Source: DASRWT01 sp963748485 (GTDB lineage: Bacteria; Methylomirabilota; Methylomirabilia; Rokubacteriales; CSP1-6). Taken from it: a stretch of DNA of 64,000 bases. The stretch covers positions 1 through 64,000 of the forward strand of contig CAVVJF010000012.1 of the NCBI GenBank assembly GCA_963748485.1, read 5' to 3'. Shown here piece after piece: positions 8,014 to 16,602 of this stretch; positions within the stretch are counted from its first letter, which is position 1; each line of letters opens with the position of its first letter. The translations under genes and the position numbers were made by a program. The notes below the pieces were generated by a model that was not told the DNA's origin, ran no database searches, and was given only the letters and a program-made list of their open reading frames with translations.

Positions 8014-9528
8014 TCAGGCGGCCGCGGCCGGCGCGCGGCCCCGCAGCGCCTGCCGGAGAGCGCGAACGGCCGGCACCGCGACCGCGGCGAGCGCGAGGAG
8101 CGTGAGCACGCCCGAGATGGGGCGCATGAACAGGATCAGGATGCCCGCGTCCGAGATGATCAGTGACTGCCGGAGGGCGCGCTCCGCGAGCGGGCCCAGC
8201 ACGAGGGCGAGGGTGAGCGCGGCGGGTGAATAGTCGAGCTTCTTCATCACGTAGCCGAGGGCGCCGAAGACTAGCATCACGCCCACGTCCCAGACCTTGT
8301 TGTTCAGCGAGTAGGCGCCGGTGACGCAGAAGATGACGATCAGCGGCATCAAGACCGAATAGGGGATGCGCAAGGCCCGCACGAACATGGGGATGAACCC
8401 GATGTTCAGGATGAGGAGCATGACGTTGGCGATGTAGAGCGACGCGATGAGGCCCCACACGAAGTCGGGGTTCTTCTCGAAAAGCAGCGGCCCCGGCCGC
8501 AGGCCCCACATCATGAGCCCGCCCAGCATCACCGCGGTGGTGGCCGAGCCGGGGATGCCGAGGGTGAGCATCGGCACGAACGCCGCCGACGAGGCGGCGT
8601 TGTTCGCCGACTCCGGCGCCGCCACCCCCTCGATGGCCCCGCGCCCGAACTCCTCCGGGTGCTTCGACACCTTCTTCTCCAGCGTGTAGGCGAGGAAGGA
8701 GGCGATGGTCGGCCCCGCCCCGGGCAGCACGCCGATGAGAAAGCCGAGCACGGTGCCCCGCGCGATGGCGAGCCGACTGCGCGCCCAGTCGGCCGAGGTG
8801 AGCATGACGTCGCGCAGGCCGTAGCGGGCGCGCAGGATGCGCATGTCGGTGACCTGCTCGGCCCCCACCAGCACCTCGCCCAGCCCGAAGAGGCCGATCG
8901 CGACGGGCAGGAACTCCACCCCGTCCAGCAGCTCGTTGATGCCGAACGCGTAGCGGGCGTCGCCGGAGATGATGTCGAATCCCACCATGGCGAGCATGAG
9001 CCCGAACACCATGCTCATGTAGCCCTTCAGCGGGCTGTCGCCGGTCAGGCCCGTCACCGTCGTCAGCCCCAGCAGCATGAGGGCGAAGGTCTCGGGCGGG
9101 CCGAACGACAGCGCCCAGCGGGCGAGGATCGGCGACATCAGCATGAGCAGCACGACCCCGACGGTGCCCGCTACGAAGGAGCCGATGGCCGCCACGCCGA
9201 GGGCCGGCCCCGCCCGCCCCTTGAGGGCCATCTGATAGCCGTCGATGCACGTCACCACCGAGGCCGACTCCCCGGGGGTGTTGATGAGCACGGAGGTGAT
9301 GGTGCCGCCGTACATGGAGCCCGCGTAGAGCGAGGCCAGCATGATGATGCCGGAGACGGGCTCCATGCCGAAGGTGAGCGGCAGGAGCAGGGCGACGCCG
9401 GACACGGGACCGACGCCCGGCAGCGCCCCGATGAGGGTGCCGAGGGTCACCCCAGTCGCCGCCATCACGAGGTTGAAGGGCGTGAACGCGATGGAGAAGC
9501 CGAGGGAGAGGTTGGCGAGGAAGTCCAT
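8014..9528 (-). CDS. tctA: Tripartite tricarboxylate transporter large permease TctA
   Basis: A 504-residue TctA-family membrane protein with about twelve hydrophobic segments. Family motifs visible: GALPGVGPVSGVALLLPLTF near residue 38, the NTPGESASVVTCIDGYQMA region near residue 83, and the repeated half with GVLPGAGPTIASFLAY and APESANNAA. It forms the channel of a secondary, binding-protein-dependent carboxylate importer. Its ATG overlaps the tctB stop as ATGA. Confidence 0.92.
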   Translation of the reverse strand: MDFLANLSLGFSIAFTPFNLVMAATGVTLGTLIGALPGVGPVSGVALLLPLTFGMEPVSGIIMLASLYAGSMYGGTITSVLINTPGESASVVTCIDGYQMALKGRAGPALGVAAIGSFVAGTVGVVLLMLMSPILARWALSFGPPETFALMLLGLTTVTGLTGDSPLKGYMSMVFGLMLAMVGFDIISGDARYAFGINELLDGVEFLPVAIGLFGLGEVLVGAEQVTDMRILRARYGLRDVMLTSADWARSRLAIARGTVLGFLIGVLPGAGPTIASFLAYTLEKKVSKHPEEFGRGAIEGVAAPESANNAASSAAFVPMLTLGIPGSATTAVMLGGLMMWGLRPGPLLFEKNPDFVWGLIASLYIANVMLLILNIGFIPMFVRALRIPYSVLMPLIVIFCVTGAYSLNNKVWDVGVMLVFGALGYVMKKLDYSPAALTLALVLGPLAERALRQSLIISDAGILILFMRPISGVLTLLALAAVAVPAVRALRQALRGRAPAAAA

Positions 9529-9983
9529 CAGAAGCCCAGCACGCCCACGGGGAACGGCACACGCAGCCAGTAGGTGAAGACGAAGTAGTTGACGGCGGCG
9601 GTGCCCACCGCGATGGCCACCGTGGAGGACCAGCGCAGGCCTTCGACGAAGCGAAGGATGACGACGAGGAAGAGCACCGTGCCCACCGCCATCCCCACGA
9701 TCTTGAGGACGGCGATCAGCGCGGCGATCACGCCCAGCACGGTGACGAGCCGCCGCCGCCCCGCCCCTGCCGGCAGCCAGCCGCCATCCGGCCCGCGCCC
9801 GCGCAGCGCGCCCAGCAGAAGCCAGGCGGAGAGCACGGCCATGGTCAGGCCGAGCCAGAACGGGAAGAAGCCCGAGCCCGGGCCGGTGGGGCCCCAGTAG
9901 GTGTAGTTCCGGAGCCCCCCGGCCCCAAAGGCCAGGCCGAGCACGAGTAGCCCGCCCCCGGCGATCTGGTCCGCGCGCCGCAC
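9528..9983 (-). CDS. tctB: Tripartite tricarboxylate transporter small subunit TctB
   Basis: A 151-residue protein with four hydrophobic segments, the expected size and topology for TctB. The first segment carries GLLVLGLAFGAGGLRNY and the last ends at the C-terminus. It is the small membrane partner of TctA. It lies between tctC (7 bp upstream) and tctA (ATGA overlap). TctB sequences diverge greatly, so position in the operon carries much of the assignment. Confidence 0.85.
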   Translation of the reverse strand: MRRADQIAGGGLLVLGLAFGAGGLRNYTYWGPTGPGSGFFPFWLGLTMAVLSAWLLLGALRGRGPDGGWLPAGAGRRRLVTVLGVIAALIAVLKIVGMAVGTVLFLVVILRFVEGLRWSSTVAIAVGTAAVNYFVFTYWLRVPFPVGVLGF

Positions 9984-9990
9984 GCCGGGC

Positions 9991-10974
9991 TTACTTCTTC
10001 TTCAGCGCGCCGAGGTCGCCGAGGGCCTTCTCGTACTTGGCGGTGAGGCCGTCGAGGTACTTGTTGGCCTCTTCTCCCGTCCACGCGGTGGGCACGAGGA
10101 GATTGCGCTTGATGTATTGCTCCTGCCACTTCTTCGACTCCGTCACCTTCTTGAGCGTGTCCTCCCACCACTTCACCGCCTCGGGGGACATGCCCGCCGG
10201 CCCCACCACGCCGCGCAGCTGCTCCCAGAAGAACTCGTAGCCGCGCTCCGCGAACGTGGGCACGTCCTGGGCGTCGGGCAGACGCTTGCGGGAGGCCACC
10301 GCCAGGTTGCGCGCCTTCTTGGCCTCGACCTGGGCCACGATCTCGTTGGGGTTCTCCACCGCGGCGTCGATGTGCCCACCCATCAGCGCGGTCGTCACCT
10401 CGCCGCCCGAGTTGAACGGCACGTACTTCACCTTGATCTTGGCCGCCTGCTCGAACAGGTAGTGGAAGATGTGATCCTCGGTGTTCGTTCCGGTGCCGCC
10501 GACGGTGAGGACACCGGGTTTCTCACGGGCGGCCTTGACGAAGTCGTCGACGGTCTTGTACGGCGACTCCGTCCGTACCGAGAGCATGAGGTCGTCGATG
10601 GCCATGATCATGAGGATGGTCATGGCATCGCGATGGTCGCCGCTCAGGCGCCCCTCGATCTTCCCCGACACCACCATCGGAGTGGCGCCGCCCACGACGT
10701 GGGAGTCGCCCTTCTTGCCGATGAGGTACGTGTAGCCGACGGCACCGCTGCCGCCGGTGCGGTTGTTGACGTTGATCGGCACCGGCGACCACTTGTTCTC
10801 CTCGATGATGCCCGTGATCATGCGCATGAGGTTGTCCGTGCCGCCGCCGGGGGCGAAGGGCACGACCACCTCGATGGTCTTGGCCGGATACTTGGCCTGG
10901 GCGAGCGCGAAGCCGACGAGCCCGGGAACGATCAGGGCGACGGCGCAGAGCAGGGCGAGCGTGCGGGTCTTCAT
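9991..10974 (-). CDS. tctC: Tripartite tricarboxylate transporter substrate-binding protein TctC (Bug family)
   Basis: A 327-residue periplasmic receptor. A signal peptide (MKTR, hydrophobic core, cleavage after LAQA near residue 26) is followed by the Bug-family start YPAKTIEVVVPFAPGGGTDN, and later by the GGSGAVGYTYL and NSGGEVTTALMGGHIDAA regions. It captures an organic acid for TctAB. The start ATG at 10974 overlaps the upstream CoA-transferase stop (ATGA) and begins the signal peptide exactly, although the frame is open further upstream. The ligand is unknown. Confidence 0.9.
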   Translation of the reverse strand: MKTRTLALLCAVALIVPGLVGFALAQAKYPAKTIEVVVPFAPGGGTDNLMRMITGIIEENKWSPVPINVNNRTGGSGAVGYTYLIGKKGDSHVVGGATPMVVSGKIEGRLSGDHRDAMTILMIMAIDDLMLSVRTESPYKTVDDFVKAAREKPGVLTVGGTGTNTEDHIFHYLFEQAAKIKVKYVPFNSGGEVTTALMGGHIDAAVENPNEIVAQVEAKKARNLAVASRKRLPDAQDVPTFAERGYEFFWEQLRGVVGPAGMSPEAVKWWEDTLKKVTESKKWQEQYIKRNLLVPTAWTGEEANKYLDGLTAKYEKALGDLGALKKK

Positions 10975-12188
10975 CGAGCCTTCCCTCCTGGTAACGGCCA
11001 GCGTTGAACGATGCCTTTCGCCTCGAGGTCGCGGCGCTCCGTCTCGGTGTAGCCGAGCTCGATCAGGATGCTCTCGGTGTCCTGCCCGAGCAGCGGGGCC
11101 GCGCGGTCCACCGCGCCCGGCGTCTCGGACAGCTTCACGGGCACGCCGAGCGCCTTGATGGGCCCGGCGCCGGCGTGGATGAGATCGACGACCATCCGGC
11201 GCGCCAGCGTCTGCGGGTCGGACAGGGCCTCGGCGTAGTCGTTGATGGGGCCGGCGGGCACCCCCTCCTTGTCGAGGCGCTCCAGCCAGAAGCCGCGCGG
11301 CTCGGTGGTGGTGGTCGCCTCGATCGCGGCGACGAGGGCCTTCCTGTGCTTGCGCCGGCTGGCGCCGCTGATGAAGCGGGGATCGGTCTGGAGATCCCCG
11401 CGCCCGATGGCCCGGCAGAAACTTTCGTAGAGGCGGTCGGTGTTGGCGCCCACCGTGAAGAAGCCGTCCGCCGCGCGCAAGGCTTGATACGGCGCGGAAA
11501 GCCGGTGGGCGGAGCCCAGCGCCTTCGGCGCTTCGCCGGTCACCCAGTACTCGCTGGCTTCCCATACCGTGAGGGCCATGGCGGCCTCGAGCAGTGAGGT
11601 GTCCACGAGCTGCCCCTGCCCCGTCCGATCGCGATACTCGAGGGCGCACAGAATCCCGTAAGCGGAGAAGAGTCCGGTGGCGAGGTCGGAGAGGGGCACG
11701 CCGGATTTGGCGGGCGCGCCGTCCTCGTCTCCCGTCACGCTGATCACGCCGCTCATGCCCTGGGCGATCAGGTCGTAGCCACCGCGGGACGCGTAGGGAC
11801 CCGTTCCACCAAAGCCACTTACGGCACAGTAGATGAGCCGGGGGTTGATCTCGCTCAGCGCTGCGTAGCCGAGCCCCAGCCGGTCGGCCACGCCGGGGCG
11901 ATAGTTCTGCACGAAGACATCCGCGGTCTTGACCAGTCGCTTGACCACCTCGACGCCGGCCGGCTGCTTGAGGTCCACGGCGAGGTCGCGCTTGCCGCGG
12001 TTCATGGTCATGAAGGTCGCGCTGTGGCCGCGCTTGTGCACGGCCCCCAGGTGGCGGGTGGGCTCCCCCGCACCCGGGGGCTCCAGCTTGATGACGTCCG
12101 CGCCGAGGTCGGCCAGGTTCATGGTGCAGAACGGCGCCGCCATCGCCTGCGTGAAGTCGATGACGCGCGTGCCGTGGAGCGGCTTCAT
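10971..12188 (-). CDS. Class III CoA-transferase (CaiB/BaiF/Frc family), copy 1
   Basis: A 405-residue protein of the formyl-CoA transferase/CaiB family, which moves CoA between carboxylic acids through an aspartyl-CoA thioester. The N-terminal half carries GTRVIDFTQAMAAPF and GADVIKLEPPGAG; Asp168, in the VPLSDLATGLF motif, is in the place of the catalytic aspartate of Frc. RGGYDLIAQG is the usual family block. It overlaps tctC downstream and the hexapeptide protein upstream, so an imported acid may be activated here without ATP. It is a clear paralogue of the gene at 12771-13991. Confidence 0.88.
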   Translation of the reverse strand: MKPLHGTRVIDFTQAMAAPFCTMNLADLGADVIKLEPPGAGEPTRHLGAVHKRGHSATFMTMNRGKRDLAVDLKQPAGVEVVKRLVKTADVFVQNYRPGVADRLGLGYAALSEINPRLIYCAVSGFGGTGPYASRGGYDLIAQGMSGVISVTGDEDGAPAKSGVPLSDLATGLFSAYGILCALEYRDRTGQGQLVDTSLLEAAMALTVWEASEYWVTGEAPKALGSAHRLSAPYQALRAADGFFTVGANTDRLYESFCRAIGRGDLQTDPRFISGASRRKHRKALVAAIEATTTTEPRGFWLERLDKEGVPAGPINDYAEALSDPQTLARRMVVDLIHAGAGPIKALGVPVKLSETPGAVDRAAPLLGQDTESILIELGYTETERRDLEAKGIVQRWPLPGGKAR

Positions 12189-12730
12189 GATGTCGCCGCG
12201 CGCTGGTCGCGTACGTCCCAGATCCCGCGGTAGTCGCGATGCCAGAGGTCGAGGTACTCGATGGCGTTTTTTCGGATGTCGGCCAGCTCGTCGTCGGACA
12301 TCTTGCGCACGGGCTTGGCGGGCACGCCCATGACCAGCCAGCCCGCGGGCACGACCTTGCCCTGAGGCACCACCGCGCCCGCGCCGACCTGGGCGTTCTC
12401 CTCGACCACCGCCCCTGTCAGCACCACCGCGCCGATCCCGATGCGGACATTGTCCATGATGGTGCAGGCGTGGACGACGCAGCGGTGGCCGATCGTGACG
12501 CCGGCGCCCACGATGCAGGGGAACTCCGGCGTCACGTGCAGCACGGAGTTGTCCTGTACGTTGGAGTTCCGGCCCAAGCGCACGAAGTTATCCTGGTCGC
12601 CGCGCAGGATGCTGAAGGGCCAGACGCTGGCGCCCTCGTCGATGGTCACGTCGCCGATCACCTGGGCGGCGATGTCCACGAACGCGGCCGGGTGGACCTT
12701 CGGGGCGCGGCCGGGCACGGAGCGAATCAT
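12185..12730 (-). CDS. Gamma-carbonic anhydrase/PaaY/CaiE-like hexapeptide-repeat protein
   Basis: A 181-residue left-handed beta-helix protein of the gamma-carbonic anhydrase family, with hexapeptide repeats from about residue 12 to 140. Three potential zinc ligands are present: His65 (VLHV), His82 and His87 (GHRCVVH). Members act as carbonic anhydrases or, as in PaaY, as thioesterases; CaiE in the carnitine operon belongs here as well. An open frame extends upstream through the repeat element, but homology starts at the ATG at 12730. It sits between two class III CoA-transferases, which favours a PaaY/CaiE-like accessory role (inference). Its end overlaps the next start as ATGA. Confidence 0.8.
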   Translation of the reverse strand: MIRSVPGRAPKVHPAAFVDIAAQVIGDVTIDEGASVWPFSILRGDQDNFVRLGRNSNVQDNSVLHVTPEFPCIVGAGVTIGHRCVVHACTIMDNVRIGIGAVVLTGAVVEENAQVGAGAVVPQGKVVPAGWLVMGVPAKPVRKMSDDELADIRKNAIEYLDLWHRDYRGIWDVRDQRAATS

Positions 12731-12746
12731 GCGTATCCGATCACCT

Positions 12747-12810
12747 GCGCTCGCTCCGCTCGCGAACCCATCATGTATCCGCTCGGTTCGCCTTCGGCTG
12801 CGCCTCGCCA
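12747..12810 (-). repeat. Dispersed repeat copy overlapping the CoA-transferase C-terminus
   Basis: The same repeat as at 2.8 and 54.1 kb. On the minus strand it spans the last dozen codons of the upstream CoA-transferase, its TGA stop and the bases after it. The encoded tail reads GEAQPKANRADT. The repeat thus supplies both coding sequence and stop codon. Confidence 0.75.
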
Positions 12811-13991
12811 AGCACCTTCCGCGCGCGGAGCGCGTCGATCTCAAGAAGGCTCAGCCCGATGCCGGCGAGCACCGCGTCGGTGTCGGCACCGAGGAGCGGC
12901 GCGGCGGACCGGAGCGTCGCCGGCGAGCGCGACAGCTTCACGGGGTTGCCGAGCGCCTTCACGCGGCCCGCCTGCGGGTGCGTGAGCTCCTGCACCATGC
13001 CGCGCGCCTGCGCGTGGGGGTCGGCCTGGGCCTCCGGAATGCTATAGATCGGCCCGGCGGGAATGCCCGCCGCCTCGCACTTCGCGAGCCAGTGGGCGCG
13101 CGTCTCCTTGCTCGTCGCGACCTCGATCTCCTTCTCGAGCGCGGCGCGATGCTTCACGCGATCGCCCACGCCCTTGAAGCGCGGATCCTCGGTGAGCTCA
13201 GCGCGGCCGATGAGGCCGGCGAAGATCGGCCAGAGCTTGGGATTCGCCGCCCCCACCGTGAAGTAGCCGTCGCTGGCGCGAAACGCCTGATACGGCGCGT
13301 TCAGCCGGTGCGCGGTGCCCAGCGGCTTGGGAATCTGCCCCGTGTACCAGTACTCGGTGGCCTCCCACGCGGACAGCGCGAGCGCCGCCTCGAACAGCGA
13401 GGTGTCCACGTGCTGGCCGCGTCCCGTGAGACGGCGCGCGCGCAGCGCGGCGAGAATGCCGAGCAGGGCGAAGAGCCCCGCGCCGAGATCCGCGACGGGC
13501 ACGCCCACCTTCACGGGCGGGCCCCCGTCGCTGCCGGTGGCGCTCATGATCCCCGCCATCCCCTGGGCGATGAGGTCGTAGCCGCCGCGGCTCGCGTAGG
13601 GTCCCGTCTGGCCGAAGCCGGACACGGAGCAGTAGATGAGGCGCGGGTTCACGGCGGCGAGGGCGGCGTAGTCCACGCCCAGGCGCGCGGCCACGCCGGG
13701 GCGGTAGTTCTCGACGAGCACATCGGCAGTCTCGACGAGCCGCTTGAGTACGACCACACCCTCGGGCTGTTTGAGGTCGAGGGTGATCCCCTTCTTCCCG
13801 CGGTTGACGGCGAGAAAGGACGCGGCCACCCCGGGCGCGGCCTCGAGGCCGACGTGGCGCGAATGCTCGCCCGCCGGCGGCTCGATCTTGATCACCTCCG
13901 CGCCCATGTCGGCGAGCAGCATGCTCGCGAAGGGGCCGGCCATCACCTGCGTCTGATCGATGACGCGAATGCCGTCGAGCGCGCCCGCCAT
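12771..13991 (-). CDS. Class III CoA-transferase (CaiB/BaiF/Frc family), copy 2
   Basis: A 406-residue CaiB/BaiF-type CoA-transferase, closely related to the copy at 10971-12188 across its length. GIRVIDQTQVMAGPF opens the fold and Asp168 in VPVADLGAGLF is the expected catalytic aspartate. The start was set at the ATG at 13991, which matches the paralogue; the frame is open further upstream but reaches into the divergent promoter region. The last 12 residues (GEAQPKANRADT) have no counterpart in the paralogue and come from the dispersed repeat. Two paralogues may form a heteromer or act on different acids. Confidence 0.87.
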   Translation of the reverse strand: MAGALDGIRVIDQTQVMAGPFASMLLADMGAEVIKIEPPAGEHSRHVGLEAAPGVAASFLAVNRGKKGITLDLKQPEGVVVLKRLVETADVLVENYRPGVAARLGVDYAALAAVNPRLIYCSVSGFGQTGPYASRGGYDLIAQGMAGIMSATGSDGGPPVKVGVPVADLGAGLFALLGILAALRARRLTGRGQHVDTSLFEAALALSAWEATEYWYTGQIPKPLGTAHRLNAPYQAFRASDGYFTVGAANPKLWPIFAGLIGRAELTEDPRFKGVGDRVKHRAALEKEIEVATSKETRAHWLAKCEAAGIPAGPIYSIPEAQADPHAQARGMVQELTHPQAGRVKALGNPVKLSRSPATLRSAAPLLGADTDAVLAGIGLSLLEIDALRARKVLGEAQPKANRADT

Positions 13992-14067
13992 GGCGAGGCG
14001 TAGGCTAGCACGATTCGCCGCGCGGGTGGTATCCTCCGCCCACTTACCGTAGCGCGAGGAGGCATCC
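13992..14067. promoter_or_regulatory. Divergent intergenic region between the two catabolic operons
   Basis: This 76-bp gap separates the minus-strand CoA-transferase/Tct operon from the plus-strand enoyl-CoA hydratase operon and must hold promoters for at least one of them. On the plus strand an extended -10-like TGGTATCCT lies at 14027-14035; no good -35 is seen. An AGGAGG ribosome-binding site at 14057-14062, 5 bp before the GTG, supports that start. No clear operator palindrome was found. Confidence 0.4.
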
Positions 14068-14859
14068 GTGGAGACCCCCGCCGGCAATCAGGACACGCTC
14101 GTCACGCGTGACGGGCCGATCGTGACCCTCACGTTCAATCGTCCCCAGACCCGCAACGCCATGACCTGGAGCATGTACGATCGCCTCCTCCAGGTGTGCG
14201 AGGAGGTGGATGCCGACGACTCCATCCGCGTCCTCGTCCTGCGTGGGGCGGGCGGCAAGGCCTTCGTGGCCGGCACCGACATCAGCCAGTTCAAGGTCTT
14301 CGAGACCGCGGAGGACGGCCTCGCCTACGAGCGCGACGGCGCCGCGCGCTCCGCCCGCCTCGAGCGGGTGCGAAAGCCGGTGATCGCGCAGATCCAGGGC
14401 TTCGCGGTGGGCGGCGGCTTCAACATCTCCGCCTGCTGCGACCTCCGCATCGCCACCCCCGACGCGAAGTTCGGGGCGCCCATCGCGCGCACGCTGGGCA
14501 ACTGTCTCTCCATGGAGACTTACGCGCGCTTCGGGGACCTCCTGGGCCCCTCCGTCGTCAAGGACGTGATCTTCCGCGCCCGCTTCCTGACTGCGCAGGA
14601 GGCGCTGGCCGCCGGCTTCGTCCACGAGATCGTGCCCCCCGAGGAGATCGACGCCCGGGTGCGGACGATCGCGCTGGAGATCGCCGACCACGCCCCCATC
14701 ACCATCCAGGTCACCAAGGAGGCGCTGCGCCGGCTCCGCGATCACCGCGGCCTGCCCGAGGACGACGACCTCATCGCGCGGACGTACACGAGCGCCGACT
14801 TCCGCGAGGGCGCCGCCGCCTTCGTCGAGAAGCGCAAGCCCCGCTGGACGGGCAAGTAG
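14068..14859 (+). CDS. Enoyl-CoA hydratase/isomerase family protein
   Basis: A 263-residue crotonase-fold protein. The oxyanion-hole strands are visible as AFVAGTDISQF (about residues 68-78) and FAVGGGFNISACCD (about 111-124). One of the two catalytic glutamates of classical hydratases is not obvious (ARTLGNCLS stands where PE is common), so the reaction may be a different one within the superfamily, such as a CaiD-like hydration or a decarboxylation. The GTG start is set by an AGGAGG 5 bp upstream. First gene of the plus-strand operon. Confidence 0.8.
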   Translation: METPAGNQDTLVTRDGPIVTLTFNRPQTRNAMTWSMYDRLLQVCEEVDADDSIRVLVLRGAGGKAFVAGTDISQFKVFETAEDGLAYERDGAARSARLERVRKPVIAQIQGFAVGGGFNISACCDLRIATPDAKFGAPIARTLGNCLSMETYARFGDLLGPSVVKDVIFRARFLTAQEALAAGFVHEIVPPEEIDARVRTIALEIADHAPITIQVTKEALRRLRDHRGLPEDDDLIARTYTSADFREGAAAFVEKRKPRWTGK

Positions 14860-14878
14860 CCGGACAAAAGGAGCCCGC

Positions 14879-16591
14879 ATGAAGAAGCGTGCGACCGTCG
14901 AGAGCACCGCCGACGCCTATCTCGAGCTCCTCGCCGCCCGCGGCGTGGACTTTCTCTTCGCGAACGCGGGAACGGACTTCGCGCCGCTCATCGAGGCGTA
15001 CGCGCGGCGTCAGGCCAACGGGCTTCCCTTCCCCAGACCGATCACGGTGCCGCACGAGATCCCCGCGGTGGCGATGGCGCACGGCCATGCCATGGTGTCG
15101 GGCAAGCCGCAGGCGGTGATGGTGCACGTGATCGTGGGGGCCGCGAACGCGCTGGGCGGGGTCATCAACGCCGCGCGCTCCCAGGTGCCCATCCTCTTCA
15201 GCGCCGGCCGCACCCCCATCACCGAGCAGGGCATGCCCGGCAGCCGCGACCGCCAGATCCACTGGGCGCAGGAGGCCTTCGATCAGGCCGGGCTCGCGCG
15301 CGAGTTCGTGAAGTGGGACTACGAGCTGCGCAACTTCGCTCAGCTCGAGACGGTGGTGGACCGGGCGCTCGCCATCGCCCGCAGCGAGCCGCCGGGCCCC
15401 GTGTACCTCACCCTGCCCCGCGAGGTGCTGGCCGAGGCGCACGACACGTTCGAGTACGCCGATCCCTCGCGGCTGGCGCCGAACAGCCCGGTCGTCGCGG
15501 GGCCGGAGGAGATCGCGGCGACGGCGCGCGTCCTCGCCGCCGCCCGCAACCCGATCGTCATCACCAAGGCGGGCGGCCGCGACCCCCTCGCGGTGCCCGT
15601 GCTCGCCCGCTTCGCGGAGACGCTCGGCGCCCCCGTCTTCGAGGATCCCGCTCGCACGTATCTCAACTTCCCCGGCGACCATCCGCTCCACGGGGGTTTC
15701 GACCCCGGCCCGCACCTCGCCACTGCCGACGTGGTAGTCGTGGTGGAGGCCGACGCCCCCTGGTTCCCCGCGCTGCGCAATCCCTCGCCCGATGCGACGA
15801 TCATCCAGATCGGCGTGGATCCGCTCTTCTCCCGCTATCCGGTGCGCGGATTCCCCACCGCCGGCGCGCTCGCGGGGGCGCCGCGGCTCACGCTGGCCGC
15901 GCTCGCTCAGGCGCTGCCGCCCCTGCTGGACGCCGCGGCGGTGGCAGCCCGGCGCAGGAAATGGGAGGCGGAGGCGGCGGCGCAGCGAGAGACTGTCGCC
16001 GCGCGCGCCCGCGCGGTGAGCGGCGACACCCCCATCGATATGGCCTGGGCCTCCCGCTGCGTGGCCGACTGCATCGACGACGACACCATCGTGGTGAACG
16101 AGTACGACCTGGACTCCTCACAGACGCAGATGCGGGTGCCGGGCTCCTACTTCGGCTCCTCGCCGGCGGGCGGGCTCGGCTGGGCCCTGGGCGCCGCCCT
16201 CGGCGCCCGGCTTGCGGCCCCCGGCAAGACCGTGATCTCCTGCATGGGCGATGGCACGTACATCTTCGGCAGCCCCACCGCCAGCCACTGGGTGTCCCGC
16301 GCCTATCAGATCCCGGCCCTGTTCGTGATCTTCAACAACCGGGCCTGGAACGCGGTGAAGCGCTCGGTGGCCTCCCTCGCCAAGGACGGCTGGGCCATGC
16401 GCGCCGAGACCATGCCCCTCTATCAGCTCGACCCCGCGCCCGACTATGAGATGGTGTGCCGCGCCTCCGGCGGTTGGGGCGAAAAGGTGGAGGACCCGGC
16501 GGAATTGCCGCGCGTGCTCAAGCAGGCCCTCGACGTCGTGCGCAACGAGAAGCGGCAGGCGCTGGTCAACATCATCTGCAAGAAGCCGTAG
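14879..16591 (+). CDS. Thiamine pyrophosphate-dependent enzyme, acetolactate synthase/benzoylformate decarboxylase type
   Basis: A 570-residue three-domain TPP enzyme. The N-terminal Pyr domain has the activating glutamate in VPHEIPAVAMAHG (Glu60), the middle domain follows from about residue 195, and the C-terminal PP domain carries the metal/TPP motif starting CMGDGTYIF and ending with IFNNRAWN. This class performs 2-keto acid decarboxylation, carboligation or oxalyl-CoA-type decarboxylation. It is not the biosynthetic IlvB by context: no small subunit is present and it lies among CoA and decarboxylase genes. Good SD (AAAGGAG) before the ATG. Confidence 0.85.
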   Translation: MKKRATVESTADAYLELLAARGVDFLFANAGTDFAPLIEAYARRQANGLPFPRPITVPHEIPAVAMAHGHAMVSGKPQAVMVHVIVGAANALGGVINAARSQVPILFSAGRTPITEQGMPGSRDRQIHWAQEAFDQAGLAREFVKWDYELRNFAQLETVVDRALAIARSEPPGPVYLTLPREVLAEAHDTFEYADPSRLAPNSPVVAGPEEIAATARVLAAARNPIVITKAGGRDPLAVPVLARFAETLGAPVFEDPARTYLNFPGDHPLHGGFDPGPHLATADVVVVVEADAPWFPALRNPSPDATIIQIGVDPLFSRYPVRGFPTAGALAGAPRLTLAALAQALPPLLDAAAVAARRRKWEAEAAAQRETVAARARAVSGDTPIDMAWASRCVADCIDDDTIVVNEYDLDSSQTQMRVPGSYFGSSPAGGLGWALGAALGARLAAPGKTVISCMGDGTYIFGSPTASHWVSRAYQIPALFVIFNNRAWNAVKRSVASLAKDGWAMRAETMPLYQLDPAPDYEMVCRASGGWGEKVEDPAELPRVLKQALDVVRNEKRQALVNIICKKP

Positions 16592-16602
16592 AGGAGGTGC
16601 CC

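Noticed and set aside
14879..16591. Acetolactate synthase large subunit (ilvB)
   Set aside because: No regulatory subunit or other ilv biosynthetic gene is adjacent; the context is decarboxylase and CoA chemistry.
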